The notes beneath the pieces are model-generated. The model was given only the letters and a program-made list of their open reading frames with translations. It did not search any database and was not told the origin of the DNA. The position numbers were made by a program, and so were the translations under genes. From Quercus robur (Eukaryota > Streptophyta > Magnoliopsida > Fagales > Fagaceae), in the NCBI RefSeq assembly GCF_932294415.1, contig NC_065535.1, forward strand, positions 93,078,862 to 93,142,861: DNA of 64,000 bases, written 5' to 3'. Positions within the stretch are counted from its first letter, which is position 1; every line of letters begins with the position of its first letter. Of this stretch, positions 43,301 through 56,066 are shown piece after piece.

Positions 43301-46300
43301 AGGATGAGACAAGCAATCGTGTTAGAGTTGCTGCTCTCAAGTAATTTAAAAGTCCTTTTTGTATTCTTTTCGACATTTATGGTGTTCATTCTTTTGTGAA
43401 ATAGTAATATCATATGGTTGCTTACTATAATTTTTTGCCTGTGTTACCAGAGCAGTGGGATCTTTTCTAGAGTTCACTAACGATGGGGCTGAAGTGGTGA
43501 GTTTGTAATATAATATCTACTTGTAGTTTTGTGGTGCTCATTTGTTCCTGCTTTTGTTTTAATTTGTAATGCACATTCATACTTTGGAAAGAATCTGTCT
43601 ATCCATCTGTTTTTACTTGATCAAGTAGTTATAATGTGTGTGCTTGAATTATACTTTTTATTTTTTGAGAAACAGCGTTACTCACTCTGATGACTTGCTT
43701 TGTGTGTTATCTTTAATTCAGTTCTGTGTAATATCTGAGGTTATGCATTTCTTGGTGCTTTGTGTGCTGTGATCACAAGAAGCTTTCAGCAGGTTTCTAG
43801 AAAGGACAGCAGAAAATTATATTAATGCTGAAAGATGAAATGCATATTTAGTAATTTGCATTTGTTGAGCATAGTATCAAAACTCAAAAGTTCATACTCT
43901 AAATCTAACATTAAAATTTGGCATTAAGATAAAATTGATTCCTAAGTGTGTACTAAAATATGTATCCGTATTAAGTTATAAATTTTAAGACCTTTTACTA
44001 AAAATTGTATAGACATTCACAATTTTATGGTCATAATGCAATTTGACAGGTATTGTATATCATTTTTCATGTGAATTAAATGGCAAGTATATGAAACTGA
44101 TGTACACCAGTAATTTCTGACATGGTGGACTATGGTTATGGGCCATCCTGTGGATATCGGGCATGTATACATAGAAAGAGATTACTGGCTTTGCCTTGTT
44201 GGATTAGACAATTGCTTTGGTAAGCTTCTGATTATGGAGAATCTTTTGAAGAATTAATTGTTGATTGGTATTTTGTGTGCAAAAATTGTGGGGAAACAGT
44301 CAACCATTTCTTCACTCTTTGGTTGTAAGAGATCTATAAGGTCATTTATGTTCACCTTAAGCATGAGAGAAGTTGCTGTGTGTTGGAAAGGGCAATTTGG
44401 GAGTGGGCATGGCCGCAGTTGTTTGTTCTGCTTTGTATTGGAAAGTGCTTCATGTGGTGTATTATCTGGGAAAGCATCTTGGGCTTTGATGAGGTTGGAC
44501 TCCTCTAGAAAGCTTAAACTTATGTTTGTGATCACTCTCCTGCGGTCATGTGTTTTCAATTGATATTCATATCTCCCCCTTCTTTTGGAAATTCTTGGAT
44601 CTTCAAACTTTTGGGATGTAACTTTGGGGTGTCCTTTGGTTTGGACACTAACCATCAAGACACCTCATGCCTGTCTCAAGGCATTAAAAAGACAACACTT
44701 CATATAATAAGATACCTGAGAGAGGGGGGTGGGGGAATCAGTGGGTGTTTCAGCTTGGAAAAGACATGACAAGCTTGGGGTTGCAGCTGCGTATGATGCA
44801 GTGATGGCTTGTGAAAGTAAGTGGAGATGACATTAAAAACATGCAATAAAAATAATGTATTCGATCAGAGCAAAATTGTTTTGAGCCTTGGCATCTAAAT
44901 TGACAGTGATCCTTTGCTATATGAAAAATTCAGTACAGTTCTTGTAGCAATGCTTTTTATTATTCCCATGCATGAGTGATATACTATTATAGATTGGGAG
45001 GCATTGAGGATTCTTTAATTGCTAATCAGTTATAGGGTGTATGCATGGATCTGCAACTTTTTATTTTACCTTGAGTTTGATTCTATTGCCAAATTACCTT
45101 ATATTTTTGGCTGGCATGAATTAAATTCTGATTTTTTTTTTTTTTTGGGGGGGGGGGGGATTATGAATATAGGACTGATACTATTTTTTATTGTGATTAT
45201 TATTCGAACTTTCATAAGGTTTTATTGAAGGATTTGGTTTGAATTGAGGTTAGGATTTGGGGATATGGTTTGCTTTTGGGAATACTTGCTGTGGACCCGT
45301 CGTGTTGACTTTTGTATATATTCAATATGGTTAATGTGCAAGAGGTGTTGGGTTTTAAATTGCCTTGCCATGCTTATGATTGGTTGCTCTCTTATGACAA
45401 TGATTAGGACCATGTGAAAGGACAAGAGCAAAGTCTGTATTTGACACTGCAAAGTTTTCAAATAATGAAGTGGCTTGTTTTATTGAAATGGATTTGTATA
45501 CTTATTCTTGATGTTTATGCTTTTTTGGATTAGCATTTCCTATGCAATGTTTACTCTTCTTGGATTACAGGATTAGTGCTCTGTATAATGTCCATAATTA
45601 GAATTGTGTTATATAATTTTCATTGTGAGGCTGGTGGTCTTCCTGGACAGAAGGCTGCTTGTAGAATGAACTCCAAACAGAGTAGAAATTATCTTGTAGT
45701 GGATGGAAATTGGAATTGGTTATGGGATAAACCTGCCCATTTATTGTGGTTGTCTGATTTTGCTAGAAATAGATTCTGAGTTGAAATAGTCTTCAACATC
45801 AGCCATGTATTTGAGTGTCTTATACCTTAGATACTAATTTTGTTGTCATATTTTTTACTCTGGTTTGGAATTTATGTTGGCTTTTATCCATCTTGGATGT
45901 ACATGTTAAGGAGGTTGGATTTAGTTTTTACAGAATGAGATCAAAGAAAGACAATACAACCAAACATGGATGACATAATGAGTTAGAATTTCATTATTAC
46001 GACACTGACAAAATTCTTGTCTGAGATCAGTGTGTGCAAACTTGTTAATATTGGAAGGGAGTTATTTCAATTCTAAGATCATAAAATGAAACTTAGAATG
46101 GCATTATGGGGCGAGCCCTCATATATTTAATGGATGTGCATTTTTTCTTCGGGTGCTTATAATGTACCCGTGTTCCACCAAAGTCTAGAATCAACCATGC
46201 CCTTGATTCTTCTCAAAAAAAAAATCATACCCTTGATTTGTTGCGAGAAGCCTAACTTGATTCTGTACATATGCTGGTTTGGTCCTGGACTTTGATAATT

Positions 46301-48618
46301 GAATTTATTATATAATTTAGAATTTCATGGGTGTCTGCATAGGCCTAATACCAATGAGCTTTATCTTAAATGGCACCTCCTCCCCCTTATCTTGTAGTTT
46401 CAAATTTCAAAACCTGTTGGCTGCATGGTTTACCAATAAAAGAAGTATTAGTGTTAAAATATGATGTTATATTCCTTTGCTGCTACTTTTTTCAGTGGAA
46501 CTAATTTTCTGGTTTTTGTGCAAATCTTAGGTTACATGAGCACATGTGATTTATTTATTTTTCATGATTTCTTTTATTATGTTGGTGGCGAAGCTTTTTG
46601 CAGCTCAGGACTGCTATTTACTCCTTCATTCTCTTTTGGGCTTCATTAAATTATATGATACCTGTGCAGGTCAAGTTTCGTGAGTTCATTCCTAGCATTT
46701 TGCACGTATCAAGACAGTGTCTTGCCTCTGGAGATGAAGATGTAGCTGTAATTGCTTTTGAAATCTTTGATGAGCTGATTGAATCTCCTGCACCTCTTCT
46801 TGGTGAATCTATTAAATCCATTGTGCAGTTCGCCCTTGAAGTTTGCTCAAGTCAAAATTTGGAATCCAACACACGTCATCAGGTAGGAAGGATCATAAAT
46901 CTATTTCCTTGTTTTTCATATTTTAGTCAACCTAGCTAGTTGGTATAAAGCTTTGTTAACTGTTGATTTTGCTCCATTTTATTGCTCTTAAACCTCCTGG
47001 GTATTGTAGATACTTTGCTTATTTCTTATGCTTTGTTCAATTTATCAGGCTATTCAGATAATTTCATGGCTGGCAAAGTACAAGTCCAATTCCCTTAAAA
47101 AGCATAAGTTGGTCATCCCTATCCTGCAAGTTATGTGCCCTTTGCTTGCAGAATCAACTGATGGAAATGAAGATGATGATCTTGCACCAGATAGAGCTGC
47201 CGCTGAAGTTATTGACACTATGGCTTTGAATCTTCCAAAGCATGTGTTTGCCCCTGTTTTAGAATTTGCTTCTTTGAGTAGTCAGAATGCAAATCCAAAG
47301 TTTCGGGAAGCTTCTGTAACTGCTCTAGGTGTCATTTCAGAGGGTTGTTTGGAGTTGATGAAAAATAAGTTGGAGCCTGTTCTTCATATTGTCTTAGGGG
47401 CTTTAAGGGATCCCGAACAAATGGTTAGAGGGGCTGCATCATTTGCATTAGGTCAGTTCGCTGAGCATTTGCAGCCTGAAATTGTATCCCATTATGAAAG
47501 TGTTCTTCCCTGTATCTTAAATGCCCTTGAGGATGCATCTGATGAAGTAAAGGTAAACATAGAAAAAGTGTTGAATTCTGGGGTTAATTATTTGTAAATT
47601 ATTGTCTGAGCACAACTCAGTCTTTTTTTTACAGGAGAAGTCATACTATGCTTTGGCTGCATTCTGTGAGAACATGGGGGAGGAGATCCTTCCTTTTCTC
47701 GATCCTCTGATGGGCAGACTATTGGCTGCCCTCCAAAGTAGCCCTCGAAATTTGCAGGAGACATGCATGGTACGAAGATGTATCTTATATGCTTTAAAGA
47801 CTTACATTATTGGTTTGAATATGGTTTGATAAACCTCAAGGTTCATGTTCTTGTCTTTAAGTGTTAATTTTAAATTCCATTTTAATTTTCTTGTAGTCTG
47901 CAATCGGTTCAGTTGCATCAGCTTCAGAGCAAGCGTTCCTTCCATATGCTGAAAGGGTTCTGGAGTTGATGAAAAATTTCATGGTGCTTACCAAGGATGA
48001 GGATCTCTGTTCAAGAGCAAGGGCTACTGAACTAGTTGGAATCGTTGCAATGTCTGTAGGAAGAACGGGGATGGAACCGATTCTACCGCCTTTCATAGAA
48101 GCTGCAATTGCAGTAATTGCCTTGGCACATCTCTTTGACTGGAATTGTTGTCTTTTCTAGTACTTAATTTTGTGTTTCATTCTCAGGGTTTTGGATTGGA
48201 GTATAGTGAGCTTCGGGAGTACACCCATGGATTTTTCAGCAATATAGCAGAAATACTGGCTGATGGCTTTGCACAGGTGTGGATTTATATAATATACTTT
48301 TGTGGATTTTATTTTGCCTATATTCATGGGTGAATATTTATGTTGGTAAACAGTATCTTCCTCATGTTGTGCCTCTGGCATTTGCTTCCTGCAATCTGGA
48401 TGATGGCTCTGCAGTGGACATTGATGAGTCTGATGATGAAAATATTAATGGATTTGATGGAGTTTCATCTGATGATGAAGCTCATGATGAGCCAAGAGTA
48501 CGAAATATCAGTATAAGAACCGGAGTTCTTGATGAAAAGGCAGCTGCTACTCAGGCACTTGGCTTATTTGCTGAACACACAAAGATTTCTTATGCACCGT
48601 ATCCTTTCACATGTGTTA

Positions 48619-48649
<31 letters not shown>

Positions 48650-51600
48650 TATCTCATGATTCCATGGGTAGATTACATCTTTGTAAATAAAGAAGTATTT
48701 TTTTGGGGGGTTTCTTAACTTTTTAAAGCTATTTGGAGGAGTCACAGAAAATTTTGGTGAGACACTCAGGCTATTTTCATGAAGATGTTCGGCTTCAGGC
48801 AATCATAGGTTTAAAACGTGAGTAGTAGCTATCTGCTTGTGGCAAAATTATTTGTAAATTTCATTTAACCCAAGCATCATCTTGTCATAATCAGGGGAGA
48901 GCCTAAACTCCAACTCTTTGTCTTATGATCTTATGGTTTTGTGATCTGAAGTCTGAACCCATTTGTACTCTCTCTCTCTCTCTCTCTCTCTCCCCCCCCC
49001 CCCCCCCCTCTCTCTCAAAAAAAAAAAAAAGGGAAAGGAAAGAATATATTCTTGTTCAAACTCATGAACCTGTATGAGAAGTGAGTGAAGATTTTATATC
49101 GGGTGTGCTAACAGGTTTATATTTAGTGGCGATTGTATTCCTATATAATCCTGTTACTTGGGATAGGCAACTATGTTTCCAGGTCATTGTTTCATTGTCT
49201 TGTCTTAACTTTACTCTCAACTATATGGGATTTAATTCTGTAATTAATAGAGAAAGTGGTAGATGCTGGTAAACTTTATAAGTCCAATTATTGTGGCACT
49301 TTGTACTTCGTGTGTTTCAAGTTTGTGTATGAATCTATAGAATGCTCATATTGGAATTAATTTTAATTGCAGACATATTAACAGCAGCACAGGCGATCTA
49401 CCAGAGTCAACATGTTAGTCTGCATCAGAATCCTCTCTCTCTCTAATTTTGATTCTTCTACTTGCCAAACCGTGGCATTAATTTGTCATCTGGATTTTGT
49501 TTATTAAGATTTTGTGGAGCTGTTTATTTGCCAATATTGGTTTGATCTAGATATTAGTCGATAAAGAACTATCTAGTTGTCAATGCTTTTAGAAGCAGCC
49601 TCTTCAGATTTGCAACTTCAGTTGAAAGCTAGCTTTGGTTTTGTTACTTTATGTCATTTTAAATCCCATAGGTGGAAATATATACTACTGAAGTGATCAC
49701 AATCTTTGTCTCGTTTTGCAGGAAGGACTGGCAAAAATAAAAGAAGTTCTTGGTAAGAACATGATGTAGGAATGATAAACATCTTAGCTTTGAAATTGCT
49801 GGCCTGGCTGGATTTCTATTTTTCTAGCAGTAGTAGAAATCTTATAGTGCCTTTTGTAATCTACAGATACTGTGATGAATATTTATATCAAGACTATGAC
49901 TGAAGATGATGACAAGGAAGTTGTCGCTCAAGCTTGTATGAGCATAGCTGATATCATCAAGGAATATGGATACGTGGCCATTGAGCAATGTGAGTTAAAT
50001 TTTGCTGCCTTCATTTTGCCTTTTGTTCATAGGAATATATCTGATGCAAATGAAATGACATAGTTGGAACTTGCCTTTTGACGTAATCTGATTTCAGTCG
50101 TGCCTCGGCTTGTTGATGCTACTTTGGTATTGCTCCGAGAAGAATCTTGTTGTCAGCAAGAAGAATCTGACGGTGACATTGATGATGATGATACCAAACA
50201 TGATGAAGAGCTTATGGATGCAGTTTCTGATCTTCTTCCTGCATTTGCCAAGTCCATGGGTTCTCATTTTGCACCTATCTTTGCAAAGTTATTCGATCCT
50301 TTAATGAAATTTGCGGTAGGTTAGCATCTGATTTTGTGGTATATGTAGTTGCATTTCTAAGCTATCGTTTCTTTGTGTTATTTTCTCATTGTTTTAATTA
50401 TTGGAAAATGCAGAGAGCTTCACGCCCTCCGCAAGATCGTACTATGGTGGTTGCTTGCCTCGCTGAAGTAGCTCAGGATATGGGTCCTCCAATTGCTGGC
50501 TATGTCGATGTAAATTTTATTACTCTTAAATATTTGACTGCAATATACTTTTGGTCCCTTAAATGTAAAAAGTTATGCCTTAGTACTGGAAGATCTAAAT
50601 GCCACCAAAATAGTCCTCTGTCCATCAATTGTTCACTCTTTCTCTCTCAACTCACTTCCCTTTTTATCTTTCATTTTCTCTCCCTTGAAAGTGAGATAAA
50701 AAGGCAAGAAATATTCAAGGCCCAAACACAATCATGTGGAAGAGAAGCTTGGAGCTTTCAAATCAAGTCCCAAAAACCACCACTAACACTCACAAGCAAC
50801 AATGACCGTGGGTGCAGGCATAGGTGTGGGCGTGCGCAACATGGGTATACCAGGAGTGTGGGTGTGCGTATCGGTGGACCGTTAATGGAGGTTGGAGCAC
50901 ACTGGTGAAGGAGTGTTGTGGTGATGTGATATCCCCGGAAATATATGGAGGGTTGGAGTGAGGTGATGAAAAGTGGGTGTTGGTATGTGACGGAGTATTA
51001 AGGGAGTATGAGGAGGGCTTGCTGGTTGGGAGAAAAATGTAGAAAGACAGCTTCTGATGAAAGAAAAAGAGAAAAAAGTGAGAAGTGGATGAGATGCAAG
51101 CCCTATGCTGGTGTGTCCTTGTTTGTCATGCCTATGACCATGCCAGCTTTTTAATGTGTCACATCATCTCTAGGTCTGCCACATATGCATCTCCTTTGAC
51201 AGCTGATAAATGGAATGACTAAATGCTACTATTTAGATATTTTGAGGACAAAATTGAAACTTTCAAATTTCTGAGATGAGGATAAAACCTAGGCCTAATT
51301 CTAGGGACCAAAAGTGTATTTCAGCTCACATTTTTTTTTCTTCTAATTTTTGGAACATTAATGGTGTCTAATTTGTGACTCTAATGGCATATGTTTCAGC
51401 GAGTGATGCCCATAGTACTAAAAGAACTAGCTTCATCTGAGGCAACTAATAGAAGGAATGCTGCATTTTGTGTTGGAGAGCTGTGCAAAAATGGGGGCGA
51501 GTCAACTTTAAAGTATCCTTCTTAGTAGTCATGTTGCTTCTTTTTCTTCTCCTTTCCTCTCTCATACCCTATTTGGTAGTTGTAAATTTTAATTACTGCG

Positions 51601-52409
51601 TGTTGTGGGGTCATCGGATTTTAAGTGGGGGCATACATAGTCTATGATTAGTCTTCTACATTTCTTTATTGGAATTGAATCTCATCTTCCCTAGAAACTT
51701 TCATTGCCATTCTGTAGCTTTTTCCTTTCATCAGTACTAGATACTATGGTGATATATTGCGTGGACTTTTCCCATTATTTGGGGAATCAGAACCAGACAA
51801 TGCTGTCAGGGATAATGCAGCTGGCGCTGTGGCAAGGATGATAATGGTTTATCCTGAGTCCATCCCATTAAACCAGGTTTTCTTCTGGTTTCTTCTTTTA
51901 GGAAAGGAAAACAATGAATTTGTACCATTACTCCTTATAGCTAATTATTCCTTTTATGTCTGTCCATGTCCTGGTTACTTTTCTCAGGTCCTTCCTGTCT
52001 TCCTAAAAGCTCTCCCCTTAAAAGAAGATCATGAAGAGTCCATGGCAGTCTATAGTTGTGTATCTACTCTTGTTTTATCATCAAATCCCCAGGTATTTGT
52101 TTCATTTCCTGATTGCAATGTAAAGTTGGCTAACTAGTTGTTTAATATTTACTTCTCTCAAGAACTGATGTTTTTGCTTGTTTGTTTTTCTCTTTTGATG
52201 CAAAGCAGATCCTCACTCTAGTTCCTGAGTTGGTTAATCTATTTGCTCAAGTAGTGGTGTCCCCAGAAGAAACTTCTGAAGTTAAAGCTCAAGTGGGAAG
52301 AGCTTTCTCTCACTTGATTTCTCTATATGGTCAACAAATGCAACCCCTTTTAAGCAACCTTTCTCCAGCACATGCTAATGCACTAGCTGCATTTGCCCCA
52401 AGAAGCTGA
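40387..52409 (+). CDS. IMPB4: Importin-4 (importin-beta family nuclear import receptor)
   Basis: Karyopherin that binds RanGTP and carries cargo through nuclear pores. Twenty exons: 40387-40661, 42135-42267, 43204-43340, 43451-43496, 46670-46882, 47049-47552, 47635-47769, 47897-48112, 48187-48276, 48354-48598, 48729-48817, 49373-49413, 49722-49752, 49867-49989, 50098-50315, 50414-50509, 51400-51512, 51741-51876, 51988-52092, 52209-52409. Sum 3,147 nt, 1,048 aa plus TGA; phases agree at every junction and introns are GT-AG. The N-terminus MAQSLELLLIQFLMPDNDAR and SPPVRRASANVV closely follow Arabidopsis IMPB4 (At4g27640) as I recall it, of the same length. HEAT repeats run throughout, with an IBN-type N-terminus (QAEEQIKRL) and two acidic loops, DIDESDDENINGFD and DGDIDDDDTKHDE. 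Intron 4 (3.2 kb) has LINE-like debris and intron 16 a MITE. It appears intact. Confidence 0.96.
44220..44590 (+). mobile_element. LINE-like remnant in importin-4 intron 4
   Basis: A frame reading VCKNCGETVNHFF resembles the zinc-binding region of plant LINE ORF2 (CPICDKALESTAH in the 8.3-kb LINE), followed by Trp-rich sequence with stops. The rest of intron 4 to 46669 has no recognisable gene. A T-run joins a G-run near 45131-45160. Confidence 0.35.
48963..49030. repeat. (TC)n-C-run-A-run low-complexity block in importin-4 intron 11
   Basis: (CT)n about 48967-48992 is followed by about 18 C, CTCTCTC and an A-run. Possible polymerase or assembly noise in the homopolymers. Confidence 0.8.
50538..51324. 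mobile_element. MITE-like element in importin-4 intron 16
   Basis: Ends CTGCAATATACTTTTGGTCC and, inverted, GCTGAAATACACTTTTGGTC nearly match over 20 bp. The element fills most of intron 16 and has no ORF of note. Target duplication not clear. Splice sites of exons 16 and 17 are untouched. Confidence 0.7.
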
Positions 52410-53345
52410 TACCTAGTCGAAAAGTTGTCATTCTTTCCCGTCATGTTGACTTCCAAATTAGTTTTTCAAAGGGGATTTTGTTTGTTATACCTATTTTTTA
52501 GTTTGAAAGTTGTGGGACCTGAAAGAAGTTCATCATCTCTACCAGGTAAGTGTCTGATATGGGAAATTACAAATGATTGGCATAAAAAACATAAAACCTG
52601 TATTTGATTTCCCAAAAATTCTGTTAATATATGTACATTTGGTTCTAAATGTCATTGCTTCTAGATTCTCTTGGTGACTATGTTCATAATGCCATAATCT
52701 TACCATTCTACTCTTGATTTGATATGTTAGAAATTGAAAACATTCCTGAAAATGTTGACCAACAAAGCTAGAAGTTTACAGTCCAAAATTGATTATTTTG
52801 TCTCAGTATAGCATTGGAATTTTATTATCATGTCTTTGGTGGATCGTAGTATGCAAATAAGACCAATCACTTAGTTCTATGGACATGCTTAAAATTGGGG
52901 TCTCTAAAATTATGCTTTATTGTAGTGCTGTGTTTCCATTTAGCAATACCATGTTTTATTCTTTTAATTTCATCGTTACAGCAAACACATATTCAGAATT
53001 CTTGCTCCTTTTTGCAGGTTATTGGTCCTGCTGCTGATTCCAGTGCCTTCTCCATTTTTCCTGTGTGGAGACACTGCCTTTTCTTCTAGTTTCACAATAT
53101 TTAAAATATTCATTTTCTTTCAAAATTTATTGTGTTTTACTTGGGTTTGGCTCCTGTGTTATGTTCTTTTATTTATTATTATTTTTTGTTGGGGGTTTGT
53201 ATATCACAACAATGCATCCAATTCTCAATTAGAAGAAGTTTTTGTATATTTTTCATGTGTGCAGTTTCAATATATTTTTTTTATCAGTAATTTATTGAGG
53301 GAGATTATTGGTTTCAATTGCCAATAATAATTTTGTAATTCACAC
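52410..53345 (+). other. IMPB4: Importin-4 3' UTR with a probable intron
   Basis: A good donor ACCAG|GTAAGT at 52545/52546 and acceptor TTTTTGCAG|GTTATT at 53017/53018 define a possible 472-bp intron in the 3' UTR. Flanking text shows no coding frame. AATAAT near 53323 could serve polyadenylation. This is inference from splice signals only. Confidence 0.4.
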
Positions 53346-53441
53346 TCTTCTTAGATAAATCTTATCATATGTTGAGATTGTTTTTTGGTTATACCGTCCT
53401 TTTCTTTTTTGTTCTTTTGTTTGATTCCTGGAATTGGACTT

Positions 53442-53660
53442 AGGGTCCATTTGAATATTGCTTATTTTGCTGAAAACTGAAAATAATAAAAAAAAATAAT
53501 AAAAAAGTTATTATTCGCACGGGTTACCATTAATGTGCCTAAATGCACTATTCAAAAAGTAAAAAATAAATTATACTAACTGAACAATAAGGATATTGGT
53601 ATTTGGCACCAATTGCATTTTCAAAAAATGTAAAATATAAGTTGCACCAAAACAGACACT
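53442..53660. mobile_element. GTTTGGATA-type MITE remnant
   Basis: Starts AGGGTCCATTTGAATATTGC with TTTTGCTGAAAACTGAAAAT, like the 29092 and 38443 elements, and ends near CACCAAAACAGACAC. Diverged; target duplication not found. Confidence 0.45.
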
Positions 53661-54230
53661 ATGGACTTTGATAAATTCAATACATTCTCAAGTGTATTAA
53701 TACACTCGTTTAATCATACATTGTCAAAAGTATTTGTATTAATACAAATTTAACAGTTGATTGAACTTGGTGGCTCTGACTTTGGTCAAATTCTTTGAGA
53801 AAATGTATGAGTAACAAGGGTCAACATCTCAAATGGTTAATCTCTTCCACAAGAACTCAGATATCAACATCATTGTTTGAGCATAATAAATAATAATGCA
53901 TTTTTCGCGGAGGTATTACCACGGCGTGACCAAACGTTAATATGAATGGGCTTCATTATTTTGGGTAAGGAAGAAAATTTAAGAACATTTATATAATTTT
54001 ACTTAGTTATTTTTAATTTAATTTAAAATTATAGTATATTTCTTATTCTTGAATGGTGAAACAATAAAGATAAAATCACGATTCCGTTCCTCCTAACTAC
54101 GTGGTTTAATTGTTCAAGATACATGGTCAACCATATACCAATCATTCATAGATGAAGTTGAGTTTTATAAGAGTGTGCAAAAATGTATTTTTTCCAAAAA
54201 TATAATTTAAGAGCATATTAAATATTTGGC
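53661..54230. other. AT-rich spacer
   Basis: Nothing coding. The final part (TTGGCTAAGTTTTCTACC, about 54219-54236) recurs near 58133-58150, where the text continues into AACATCATAAGAAATC. Confidence 0.4.
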
Positions 54231-54823
54231 TAAGTTTTCTACCAAGAACAAGACCTAGATCAAGTTTGTGGATGGCTCCCTACATCAAATGAAGTCAATT
54301 TCAATGTTGATGATGCTGTGACAAATACCTTCACTACTTTAGCTATAGTAAGCTCGAAAAGCCTTTAGTGAGATTCTTATAACTTGGACAAAACATAATG
54401 CCCTGTGTGACCCTTTTCAGGTCGAAGCTGCAGCATTCCTTTGGGCATTACAGATTGTAAAATTTAAAGGGCTTCAGAAGATTATTGTGGAGGGAGATTC
54501 TAAACAAAGTGTTGATGCGTTAAATTCAAGTTTATCTTCTACTATGTGGTCTACTTCCACCCTTTTGTGTAATGTGTTTGAACTTGGCAAATGATTTTTC
54601 TAGTGCGTTTTTAGCTGAGTTAGGGTAAATGCTAATTGTGTTGCACATTCCCTTGCTAAATTTGCTGCTGCTCATAGGCCTTTTGGATTATGTAATAAGC
54701 ACTCTCTTTCTCTTGCTGTTGTTGAGCAATAGAGGAAAGATGCTGCTTTTCTTGTAATTTAACGAAGATTAGGTATTTAAAAAATATATATATATATAAA
54801 AAAAAAAAAAAAAAAAAAAAAAA
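54231..54823 (+). mobile_element. 5'-truncated LINE, RNase H end
   Basis: Frame with ILITWTKHNALCDPFQVEAA, then FLWALQIVKFKGLQKIIVEG and DSKQSVDALN, the RNase H-like end of plant LINEs (compare 12400-12820). Stops and frame changes follow, then (AT)n and a long A-run (about 54799-54823). GTTTTCTA before the element and after the A-run is a candidate target duplication, and the paralogous sequence at 58133 looks like the empty site. Not functional. Confidence 0.75.
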
Positions 54824-55274
54824 AGGGTTTTCTAGGGTTCTACCAACATCAGAGGAAATCTGCTCCCATCTCTTCTTCTTTTTTCCTTTTTAATCTAAGA
54901 GGCCCAGCACATTTCGTATAAAGTTATGAACTAATAGATAGTCTAAAGAGGAAAGGGAGACAACCGTTCTTGATAGTTCAAAATCCAAAACCAAAAAGAT
55001 AAAAAAATTAAAAATTAAAAATTAAAAAAAACAAAAAACAAAAAAACATCAATGATATTCAGATGTTTCCAAAATTGCTAGTTTATTTTACCAATGAGAA
55101 TAAATTAATCATTGCATTCATAATTAGAACAATTATTTTGTATGTAGTAATTTAGTTTTGAATTTTAATATATTTCTTATTTTAATGGTGATACATTTTT
55201 TTCATGCTTTGATCCACAAAAAACCCATAAATGAAAGTGAGTTTTTTGGTATTATTATAACATTTATAACTAAT
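54824..55274. other. AT-rich spacer
   Basis: Resumes the CTACCAACATCAGA text interrupted by the LINE fragment. A-rich runs near 54980-55050. No gene. Confidence 0.4.
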
Positions 55275-56061
55275 TGTAGGGGCAAAGACTCCAAATCATG
55301 TAATAGGCTTTGGGCCCCACCCGGGACGATTAACAAAGTCCGAGGAGAGGAGATGGTTGCTAAAGGAATTTCCAACTTAGCTCTCATAGGCAAGGGGCAA
55401 TTGGAGGACAATCCGAGGAGGAATGTCTTCTCAGACGTGATGAATATAGCTCAAACATGCACTCTGGCAATCAGAAGGACCCCCCCCCCCAATAGGCATT
55501 AGCAATAGAGACGTGACTCACAAACCCGCGGGGAAGAAGGAAATGAAAAATATCCAAGGAGAGGCTGCTGTTACCGCATTAAATGCGTTGTAGCTACTTT
55601 TCTGGCCGCATTAATGTGGAGATGACCTGTGAACAGTGCTGCTTTGGCCATCACAACTCACAGAAGGTTGAAAGGGGGTGTCCAATGGGACAAGCACTCA
55701 AGTAGGGATCCAAATGATCGACAAGTGTAGGACCACGATGGCTTCAAGAAGACTATATAATATGAGGAGTCCCCATGAGGAAGTGGAGGGAGAAAAAGGA
55801 GAAGAGAATATTGTAGCAATCTAAACTGACATAATACTCAAACGGTGATCAATATATATTCATTTTACCTCCTCGGACTGAAAATCTATGGATGTCAACA
55901 TGTTTTATTTGCGTTTAATCGTTGCATAGCCCAATACTAACCGTTGTCCAACTCGGTAAGACCTAGTTCTACGGCCCACTCTCTACAAACTCATTGTTTC
56001 TGGGCTCCTTGGACCAAGGCCCCATACCTCTTGGGCTTGAGCTCCAACTTGTGACCCTACA
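55275..56061 (+). mobile_element. Solo LTR, same family as 4036-4817
   Basis: 787 bp from TGTAGGGGCAAAG to GTGACCCTACA, flanked by the 5-bp duplication CTAAT (55270-55274, 56062-56066). CTATATAA lies near 55753, and the conserved GGACAAGCACTCAAGT and TCCTCGGACTGA blocks are shared with the 4-kb copy. No internal region. A C-run near 55481-55490 is local. Family class unknown. Confidence 0.88.
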
Positions 56062-56066
56062 CTAAT

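Noticed and set aside
44254-44658. 134-codon minus-strand frame in importin-4 intron 4
   Set aside because: No conserved domain; overlaps LINE-like debris on the other strand.
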